DNA of 5,568 nucleotides from Bifidobacteriaceae bacterium. Its GTDB lineage: Bacteria; Actinomycetota; Actinomycetes; Actinomycetales; WQXJ01. A program made the translations under genes and the position numbers. The notes beneath the pieces are model-generated. The model did not search any database and had not been told where the DNA came from. It saw only the letters and a list, made by a program, of their open reading frames with translations. The DNA is taken from positions 1-5,568 of the forward strand of contig JAIRTF010000060.1 of assembly GCA_031255075.1 (NCBI GenBank), read 5' to 3'. Shown piece after piece: positions 1 to 5,568 of the stretch. Position 1 is the first letter of the stretch, and each line of letters starts with the position of its first letter.

Positions 1-1071
1 CTGAAGCACGCCAACGGCCGGCTGTTCTATGAATACGACTTCGGCGATTCGTGGGTTCACTCTATTGAGGCTGCGCCCGGTGCCAATCACTTGGAAGGCC
101 GGGTGGCCCGCCTGATTTACGCCGAAGGCCGCTGCCCGTTCGAAGATGTTGGCGGAACCAGCGGCTGGTTGGCATTCAAGGAGGCGGTGGCTGATCCGTC
201 ACTCCCCCGAGCAGCGGAGTTGCGCAGTTGGGCTGGACTTTCCCCGGACCCGACTGATCGGTTTGACCCTGACGAGGTGGATACCGAATCCATCACCAGG
301 GGCATTGACTTGCTGGCCATGTTGGAACAGCCCGGCTTTGGTCCGGGCAGCTTTGGCCATGCCTTGGTTGACGGCATTGACCGCTCGGTGGCGGTCAAAT
401 TCCTAGGAGATACCGCCTGGGACGCGCCTCTCGATCCGCTAAGCGATGACCAATTGACCAAGTTCATCCGCCCGGTCCAATGGCTGATCAGGCGAATTGG
501 CGAAGGCATCAAATTGACTTCCGCCGGCTGGTTGCCAACGGCTTTGGTGGCGGAGGCGGCAGCCGAATTCGGCGTTCCCGATTGGTCGCCGCAGGCCGCC
601 AAGACTGAAAGCAAGAACATTCCCCTGCAGGAGCTTAGAGGCACGATGACGCGCAGCCGGCTGCTCCGTAGAGACCAGGGCTGGCTGCGCCCGACCCGCG
701 CCGCGTTGGCTGCAGCCGATCACCCCAGCGCAATGTTTGACCTGTTCGCAGCCCGGTTCCGGCCAGGTGGGCGCCGGTCCGACCGGGCGGCAGCGATCGC
801 TTTGGCTGCCATGTTGTTGCAGGTTCAAGCCGGGCATGGCCAGAACAGCGAGCGGGTGGGCGAAGCCATCTTGGAGGCCCTGGGTTGCCACGATTACTGG
901 TTCGAATGCAACCCGAATGAGGCCGGCAACTACGCCTTCGGAATGGTCTATCCGGAGTGGCGGACACTGCTGGCGCTGGCCGAACCGTGGACCATGGAAG
1001 GCTGCGCCTGGCCGTTTGCGGAGCCGGCAGTCAAGCATTTCGCCCGCCAAGTCCTGGCTTCACCGGCCTAG
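1..1071 (+). CDS. pRiA4b ORF-3-like domain protein, 5'-truncated by the window edge
   Basis: The frame is open from base 1 to a TAG at 1069-1071, giving 356 visible residues, so the true start lies upstream. Residues 9-20 read FYEYDFGDSWVH, the hallmark core of the plasmid pRiA4b ORF-3-like family, and residues 45-52 read CPFEDVGG, its second signature (usually CPPEDVGG). An FDPDEVD stretch near residue 88 closes the domain. An internal TTG at 91 could be taken as a start, but that would cut off the first motif, so it is rejected. Residues about 100-356 form a C-terminal extension with a KLTSAGWLP motif (171-179) and a basic helix-rich stretch at 208-237. From memory, similar 'LT..G.LP' extensions occur in other actinobacterial members and resemble a winged-helix fold; this is inference. 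The molecular function of the family is unknown. No signal peptide or membrane helix is visible, so the product is probably cytoplasmic. It converges on the UPF0182 gene. Confidence 0.88.
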   Translation: MKHANGRLFYEYDFGDSWVHSIEAAPGANHLEGRVARLIYAEGRCPFEDVGGTSGWLAFKEAVADPSLPRAAELRSWAGLSPDPTDRFDPDEVDTESITRGIDLLAMLEQPGFGPGSFGHALVDGIDRSVAVKFLGDTAWDAPLDPLSDDQLTKFIRPVQWLIRRIGEGIKLTSAGWLPTALVAEAAAEFGVPDWSPQAAKTESKNIPLQELRGTMTRSRLLRRDQGWLRPTRAALAAADHPSAMFDLFAARFRPGGRRSDRAAAIALAAMLLQVQAGHGQNSERVGEAILEALGCHDYWFECNPNEAGNYAFGMVYPEWRTLLALAEPWTMEGCAWPFAEPAVKHFARQVLASPA

Positions 1072-1089
1072 ACCCATCGCAGGCCGGCC

Positions 1090-1117
1090 CGCGGCCAGGT
1101 CAATCCACCTGGCCGCG
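1090..1117. terminator. Probable bidirectional terminator between convergent genes
   Basis: The arms at 1090-1100 and 1107-1117 are perfect reverse complements (11 bp, GC-rich, core GCGGCCAGGT/ACCTGGCCGC) around a six-base loop, CAATCC. The hairpin starts 19 bp after the plus-strand stop and lies 36 bp past the minus-strand stop, where a shared terminator is expected. No T-run follows on either strand. Such I-shaped, U-tract-poor hairpins are common at actinobacterial gene ends, but termination itself is inferred. Confidence 0.72.
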
Positions 1118-1152
1118 TCAGGCTAGGGCAACGGCCCCAAAACGGTAGCCGC

Positions 1153-4100
1153 TCAGGTCGCTCCCTCACGGGCGGCCCTGAGGGCGTCCAAAGCGGCCCG
1201 CAAATCGGTCTGAGCCTTGCCGTAGGCGTCCCAATCGGCGGCTTTCAGAGCAGCTTCGGCAGCATCCCAAGCCTTGAACGCGTCATCGATGGCCTTGTCC
1301 ACCCCGGACAGGTCGGCCGGGGGCTCCTGGCTGGGCGGCGGCGCGGACGGGCTAGCCGAAGCCGATGGCGGTGCTGAAGGCTCGATGGTCCCGCCATCAT
1401 CAGGCGTATCCTCCCCATCGACTGGCGGCGTTTCCTTCTCCACGTCCTTATCCCCGGCCTCGGCGCCGGCGTCTCCGCCGAAGACGTTGTTCAGGGCATC
1501 GTTGAGGGTGTCGGCCACGCCAACCGCGTCATCGCCGAATCCGACCACCACCTTCTGGAGGGATGGGAACTGAGTTCCGCCTGTGGCCTGCACGTACAGC
1601 GGCTGGACATACAGCAGACCGCCGCCAACCGGCAGGGTCAACAGGTTGCCGCGAACCACTTCTGTGCCTTGGTCTTCCAGCAGACGGATTTGGCTCTTGA
1701 CATTCGAATCAGAGGCGAAGGTGTTCTGCACCTGGCCTGGACCCGCCATCGAAGCGCCCTGTGGCAACAACAGCAACCGGAACTTGCCGAAGTCTTCAGC
1801 TACTTTGCCGGCTTGGTTGCCGGTTTCAGAGTTGACCGCCAGGAAGCCTTTCAGGATCTGTCTATCGTTCTCCCCCGTTCCGACCGGTATGTAGGTGGAA
1901 CTGAGTGAGAAGACCGCCTCTGGTTGGCTGGGCATCTTCAGAGTCAGATAGTAAGGCGGCTGTTGGACGGGCGGCTGTTGGGGGGTCACCTCTTTGGTTG
2001 GATCATTCGGGGTCTTCCAGAAGTCCTGACCAGAGAAGAAGGACTTCGGATCAGTCACGTGATAGCTGGCCAGCACCGTCCGCTGGACCTTGAACATGGT
2101 CTCCGGGTAGCGCAGGTGGCTCATCAGATCACCAGAGATGGAACTGACCGGCTCCAACTGGTTGCCGTAGATGGAAGCCCAAGCCTTCAGCACCGGCTCG
2201 TCTGGATCCCAGGCGTACAGCGTGACTGAACCGTCATAGGCGTCAACCACCGCTTTGACCGAGTTGCGCAGGTAGTTGACCTCTTTGGAGCCAACGTTGT
2301 TGATGCCGGCCACATCACTGCGGGAGGTGATTGAATCGAGGGCGGCGGTGTCCATGGCCTGGTGCTCGGAGTACGGGTAGGCGTCGGAAGTGGTGTACCC
2401 ATCCACAATCCACACGATTCGTCCATCTACTACCGCCGGGTAGACCCGCTCATCCAGAGTCAGGTACGGTGCGACCTTCCTGACCCGGACGGCCGGGTCA
2501 CGGTCGTAAAGGATTTGCGAATCGGGCCGGACGTTGTCAGAGAACAGGATGTTGGTTGAACCGAACCGGATGGCGTAGAGCACCTTGTTCAAGGCGGAGC
2601 CGACCGATGGGCCGCCATCACCGGTGTAGGTGGTGTTGACCTGGCCTGATTCTTGATCATCTGACGGGTAGTCCAGTTCGACTGGTCTGTCCTGGTCAGT
2701 GCCACCAACAATGGAATAGCTGGGTGATGTGGTACCGAAGTAGACCCGCGGTTCTTCAACATCCAGTTTGCCTTCGGCTGGAATGTCACCTTCATAGAAC
2801 TTGGGCCAGCCTGATTCGTCGGTGGTGTTGCCGTAGGCCGCCACCACCCCATAGCCGTGGGTGTAGACGGTGTGTTGGTTGACCCAGTTGGAGCTGGATT
2901 CGCCAATGCCGGCCAGCTTCACATCACGGACTGCGATCACGGTGTCCTGTTTGACTCCGTCGATCTCATAGCGGTCCACTGACAGCACTGCCGGGAAGTC
3001 GTAGTACTGCTTGTTCTGCTGCTTCTGCCGGAAGGTGGGGCTGACCACGGTGGGGTCCAGCAGACGGATCGATGCGGTCGAATCGGCATCTTCCCGCAGC
3101 GCGCCAGGGGTGGCATCAGTCTTGGCCGAATAGGGCGCCGCTTCCACATCATCCAAGCCGAAGGCGGTACGGGTGGCCGTAATGTTCCGCTCAATGTACG
3201 GGCTCTCTTTGTCCGCTTGGGAGGGCACCACGGAGAACTGTTGGATCAGTGCCGGATAGGCCCAGCCGACCACCACGGCGGACAGCACCATCAGGCCCAA
3301 TCCGGTGGCCGGCAGTTTCCAGTCACCACGCCAGGCGGCCACCACGAACAGCACCGCCACGAAGACTGCTATGCAGGCCAGAATCAGTTTGGCCGGCATG
3401 TTGGCGTGGATGGCTGTGTAGCCGGCGCCGTCAGCGCCGCGCGGGTTGCCGTCTGACAGCATGGAGTAGCGGTCCAGGAAGTATTGGACGGCCATCAACA
3501 GGCAGATCAGCGCCGCGGTGATACCCAGTTGGATGCGTGCGGCCGGCACCAGTTTGGTTTTCAGCCCGGCTGCTCGGATGCCGCCGTAGAGGTAGTGGAC
3601 CACTATCCCGGCCACCAGGCCGATGGCGACCGAGGCCAGTAGGAACGAAACGATGAACCGGATGGCCGGCAGTTGGAAGACGTAGAAGCCGATGTCCAAA
3701 CCGAATTCGGGATCGGTTTGGCCGAAGTTGCCGGCGTTCAGCGCCAACAGCACTTCTTCCCAGTGCGATGCCGCGCTGACACCTGCGAAGGCTCCCACTG
3801 CCAGCGGCACCAGCACCATGGCGACCCGCCGGACGGGTTCGAATTGTTCGCGGTAGCGGCTGACTACTTGGTCTGCATCGGTGGCGGGCGCGAAGGTTGG
3901 CCGGTCACGATAGGCCAGCCACATGGACAGCCACACGATCAAACCCATGACCAGCAGTCCGGCCAAGAACAGGCCGATCCGCGCCATCCACTGGGTGGTA
4001 AAGACTTTCAGGAAGCCGATCTGCCGGAACCAGAGCACCTCGGTCCACACCTGCGATGCCGCGACCAGGGCCAACACCAGCAACACCAGTACGCCAACGG

Positions 4101-4203
4101 TCCACACCACCGGCGAACGGCGCAGCGGCTTGCCGCGCGGGACACGTTCCTTGGGGTTCTTCGGTGGGCGGGGCGGTCTGGGCGGCAGATTCAGAGAGAA
4201 CAC
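1153..4203 (-). CDS. UPF0182 family seven-helix membrane protein
   Basis: A 1016-residue membrane protein of the UPF0182 (COG1615) family; its biochemical role is unknown. A short Pro/Arg/Lys-rich cytoplasmic N-terminus is followed by seven hydrophobic segments at about 32-52, 75-97, 126-145, 173-203, 223-241, 272-291 and 299-318. A cysteine-free domain of about 590 residues, predicted to be extracytoplasmic, follows. Family-typical stretches I recognise include ITATRTAFGL (341), VYTHGYGVVA (446), VDAYDGSVTLY (653), LRYPETMFKVQR (697) and GNLLTLPVGGGLLYVQPLY (852), closely matching my recollection of M. tuberculosis Rv3193c. A QQPPVQQPP stretch near 742 comes from a 12-base direct repeat (1955-1966, 1970-1981). 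The tail is an acidic then Pro/Ser-rich linker (about 909-963) and an Ala-rich helical module (965-1012). I chose the GTG at 4203 because GAGGA lies 8 bases upstream; an in-frame GTG at 4218 would add five residues and has no such site. It lies downstream of the protease gene on the same strand. Confidence 0.95.
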   Translation of the reverse strand: MFSLNLPPRPPRPPKNPKERVPRGKPLRRSPVVWTVGVLVLLVLALVAASQVWTEVLWFRQIGFLKVFTTQWMARIGLFLAGLLVMGLIVWLSMWLAYRDRPTFAPATDADQVVSRYREQFEPVRRVAMVLVPLAVGAFAGVSAASHWEEVLLALNAGNFGQTDPEFGLDIGFYVFQLPAIRFIVSFLLASVAIGLVAGIVVHYLYGGIRAAGLKTKLVPAARIQLGITAALICLLMAVQYFLDRYSMLSDGNPRGADGAGYTAIHANMPAKLILACIAVFVAVLFVVAAWRGDWKLPATGLGLMVLSAVVVGWAYPALIQQFSVVPSQADKESPYIERNITATRTAFGLDDVEAAPYSAKTDATPGALREDADSTASIRLLDPTVVSPTFRQKQQNKQYYDFPAVLSVDRYEIDGVKQDTVIAVRDVKLAGIGESSSNWVNQHTVYTHGYGVVAAYGNTTDESGWPKFYEGDIPAEGKLDVEEPRVYFGTTSPSYSIVGGTDQDRPVELDYPSDDQESGQVNTTYTGDGGPSVGSALNKVLYAIRFGSTNILFSDNVRPDSQILYDRDPAVRVRKVAPYLTLDERVYPAVVDGRIVWIVDGYTTSDAYPYSEHQAMDTAALDSITSRSDVAGINNVGSKEVNYLRNSVKAVVDAYDGSVTLYAWDPDEPVLKAWASIYGNQLEPVSSISGDLMSHLRYPETMFKVQRTVLASYHVTDPKSFFSGQDFWKTPNDPTKEVTPQQPPVQQPPYYLTLKMPSQPEAVFSLSSTYIPVGTGENDRQILKGFLAVNSETGNQAGKVAEDFGKFRLLLLPQGASMAGPGQVQNTFASDSNVKSQIRLLEDQGTEVVRGNLLTLPVGGGLLYVQPLYVQATGGTQFPSLQKVVVGFGDDAVGVADTLNDALNNVFGGDAGAEAGDKDVEKETPPVDGEDTPDDGGTIEPSAPPSASASPSAPPPSQEPPADLSGVDKAIDDAFKAWDAAEAALKAADWDAYGKAQTDLRAALDALRAAREGAT
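1318..1386 (-). repeat. Pro/Ser/Ala low-complexity linker in the UPF0182 protein
   Basis: This segment encodes about 23 residues made almost only of Pro, Ser and Ala (EPSAPPSASASPSAPPPSQE and neighbours). It follows an acidic stretch rich in Asp, Glu and Gly encoded at about 1387-1475. Together they form a flexible spacer between the large outer domain and the C-terminal helical module. It is a protein-level low-complexity region, not an exact DNA repeat. Confidence 0.7.
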
Positions 4204-4211
4204 GTCACCAA

Positions 4212-4216
4212 TCCTC
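4212..4216 (-). promoter_or_regulatory. Shine-Dalgarno site deciding the UPF0182 start
   Basis: Read on the minus strand, GAGGA lies here with an 8-base spacer before the GTG at 4203-4201. This supports that GTG over the in-frame GTG at 4218-4216, which overlaps the GAGGA by one base and has no purine-rich site ahead of it. Confidence 0.6.
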
Positions 4217-4313
4217 ACATATATTGGCCGCCGATGCGTCCGCCTCCAGCCCTAGGCCGACCCCAAACTTTGCCTACCTTGGGCTGGTCAGGGGGTGTCG
4301 GCAGCGGCGCCTG

Positions 4314-5498
4314 TCACTTGGTGCATGTCGGAAGTGTGCTGCCCTTACCGGAACTGAGGGCTGTGAGTGCGTCCACGGCATCGGCCAAAGTAGAAATCTT
4401 GACCACCTGCAGACCGTCCGGTACATGGCCAACCACGTCTTTGCAGTTGTCTGCCGGCGCCAGGAACACGGTGGCGCCGTCCCGTTTGGCGGCCACCAGC
4501 TTTTGGCGGATCCCGCCGATCGATCCGACCTTGCCGTCTGGGGCCATAGTGCCGGTACCGGCGATGATCCGTCCGTCAGCCAGATCGGTGGGGCCGAGTT
4601 TGTCGATTATCCCCAGCGCGAACATGGTTCCGGCGGACGGGCCGCCAATGTTCTCCACCCCGAATTTGACCGAGAGGGGGAATTCAAACCGGATGGAGAC
4701 ACCCAGCATGGCCCGGCCGGTGGCTTCGTCGGCGGTGGTCTTGATCTCCACGGTTACTTCGGTTCCGCTCCGGTCAAGCACCACTTCAACTGTTTGACCA
4801 GGTTCAACGTTGTCCATTGAGGCTCGCAGGGCGGTGTAGCCGGTAATTGGATAGCCACCGATGGAGACAATCCGGTCGCCCTGTTTGAACACCGCCGCGG
4901 CTGCCGGGGTAGCGGTCTTATCCACCACAATGGCCACGTCCAGGCCCAGGTATTCGAAGGCCGCGACGGTAGCCGTGTCCTGAGAGGATGCCATCTCAGC
5001 AGCGGATTGTTCATCACGCTGCTTGGAAGTTGATTGCCGGGGGTAGACCAGATCGTAGGGAACCAGCGCGTCTTGAGGGTCAAAATAGCCCCTGACCAGT
5101 TGAATCACGCTCAAAGAACCAGGATCTGAGCCGTAGGCTCCAACAGTTGTCAAGCGCAATTGACCGGTGATGGGGTGACTCGGCTCCTGATCCACTTGAA
5201 TCAGTTCCACTTCGCCTTGCTTGCCCAAGGTATCCACTGTTGGACCGGGGGTCTGCAGCACATATGGCACCGGCAACGCGAACAGCACCGCTCCGCAGAC
5301 TAGTGAGACCGCCAAAGATGCCACCAGGGTGATAGTGGAGGGGGCTAGACGGCGGCGGCGCGGCTGGGCCGGTTCGGCAGCCGGCGTCTGGTCTGCTTCG
5401 CTGCCCGGCGCCTGATCCGCCTGGGTGCCTGGCGCCTGGTCAAACGGACCGGTTTCGGGGCCAAAGCCGGCGGGTGGTTGTTGAGTCACACCTGCCAT
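4314..5498 (-). CDS. Membrane-anchored PDZ/Lon-like (S16) serine protease, YlbL type
   Basis: A 394-residue ATP-independent protease. The order is: cytoplasmic Pro/Gln/Asp-rich N-terminus (1-46), an RRRR motif (47-50) giving inside-positive topology, one membrane helix (about 54-78), an outer segment, a PDZ domain (about 186-255, with GDRIVSIGG) and a Lon-type proteolytic domain (about 276-379). The catalytic Ser288 lies in GGPSAG (codon 4637-4635) and the partner Lys333 in GGIRQKLVAAKRDGA (codon 4502-4500); both are intact. No ATPase module is present. Bacillus subtilis YlbL of this architecture is reported to help clear the division inhibitor YneA after DNA damage, and M. tuberculosis Rv3194c is the likely counterpart; the substrate here is unknown. 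I chose the ATG at 5498. A TTG at 5549 would add 17 residues containing three Cys and looks untranslated; neither start has a good Shine-Dalgarno site. The UPF0182 gene follows on the same strand after a gap of about 110 bp. Confidence 0.93.
   Translation of the reverse strand: MAGVTQQPPAGFGPETGPFDQAPGTQADQAPGSEADQTPAAEPAQPRRRRLAPSTITLVASLAVSLVCGAVLFALPVPYVLQTPGPTVDTLGKQGEVELIQVDQEPSHPITGQLRLTTVGAYGSDPGSLSVIQLVRGYFDPQDALVPYDLVYPRQSTSKQRDEQSAAEMASSQDTATVAAFEYLGLDVAIVVDKTATPAAAAVFKQGDRIVSIGGYPITGYTALRASMDNVEPGQTVEVVLDRSGTEVTVEIKTTADEATGRAMLGVSIRFEFPLSVKFGVENIGGPSAGTMFALGIIDKLGPTDLADGRIIAGTGTMAPDGKVGSIGGIRQKLVAAKRDGATVFLAPADNCKDVVGHVPDGLQVVKISTLADAVDALTALSSGKGSTLPTCTK
5370..5441 (-). repeat. Three tandem 8-residue repeats in the protease N-terminus
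   Basis: Three consecutive 24-base units encode DQAPGTQA, DQAPGSEA and DQTPAAEP in the cytoplasmic leader, just before the arginine cluster and membrane helix. The first two share DQAPG exactly; the third has diverged. The units differ at many bases, so this is an aged duplication or a composition-driven repeat, not a recent slippage product. Confidence 0.65.
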
Positions 5499-5568
5499 TG
5501 TCTTACAGGTTGCTACCGTTGATGAAACGCCACCGACACAACAGGGCAACCCAGACCGATGGCCTTAC

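Noticed and set aside
117..1050. Antisense open frames of 175 and 203 residues (117-644 and 439-1050) opposite the pRiA4b-like gene
   Set aside because: They overlap each other and a gene with clear family motifs, and show no domain or start signal of their own.
4262..4283. CCCAA/TTGGG inverted repeat between the two minus-strand genes, considered as a terminator
   Set aside because: The stem is only 5 bp with a 12-base loop and no T-run, too weak to call.
3673..4797. A 374-residue open frame on the plus strand opposite the UPF0182 and protease genes
   Set aside because: It spans the 3' part of one strongly supported gene, the gap, and the 5' part of another, all antisense. Its product is rich in His, Gln, Arg and Pro without a recognisable domain, as expected from a high-GC shadow frame.
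5499..5549. An N-terminal extension of the protease from a TTG at 5549
   Set aside because: The 17 added residues contain three Cys, unlike the Pro/Gln-rich leader that follows, and TTG is a rare start. The ATG at 5498 is simpler.
5559..5568. ATG GCC TTA at the right edge on the plus strand, possibly the start of a divergent gene
   Set aside because: Only three codons are visible and no good Shine-Dalgarno site precedes them. A divergent metalloprotease gene is found beside the homologous pair in mycobacteria (from memory), so it is possible but cannot be supported here.
5499..5568. Promoter for the protease gene
   Set aside because: On the minus strand I found no TAnnnT-type -10 with a credible -35 in the 70 available bases. 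The promoter may lie beyond the window.

Overview
The window looks like ordinary chromosomal DNA from a high-GC Gram-positive bacterium (Actinomycetota). Codons favour G/C in the third position throughout. The main evidence is a gene pair typical of actinobacteria: a seven-helix UPF0182 membrane protein next to a membrane-anchored PDZ/Lon-like protease. The same two families sit side by side in Mycobacterium tuberculosis (Rv3193c/Rv3194c, from memory). The genus cannot be fixed from the sequence.

Layout: (1) 1-1071, plus strand: the 3' part of a pRiA4b ORF-3-like gene whose start lies before the window. (2) 1072-1152: a short convergent gap with a perfect 11-bp inverted repeat, probably a bidirectional terminator. 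(3) 1153-4203, minus strand: the UPF0182 gene, complete. (4) 4204-4313: a gap of about 110 bp with a ribosome binding site for the UPF0182 gene and an AT-rich patch. (5) 4314-5498, minus strand: the PDZ/Lon-like serine protease gene, complete. (6) 5499-5568: the upstream region of the protease gene, running off the window, with no clear promoter.

The two minus-strand genes run in the order protease then UPF0182 and are probably co-transcribed or at least functionally linked. Both products are predicted to sit in the cytoplasmic membrane with their large domains outside the cell. The protease keeps its Ser/Lys catalytic dyad. The UPF0182 protein has no known biochemical role. The plus-strand gene converges on this pair and appears unrelated.

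I found no tRNA, rRNA, CRISPR array, insertion sequence or phage signature. The long open frames opposite the three genes are judged to be high-GC shadows. I see no convincing undescribed multi-gene system; the most interesting open question is what the UPF0182 protein does with its neighbouring protease.
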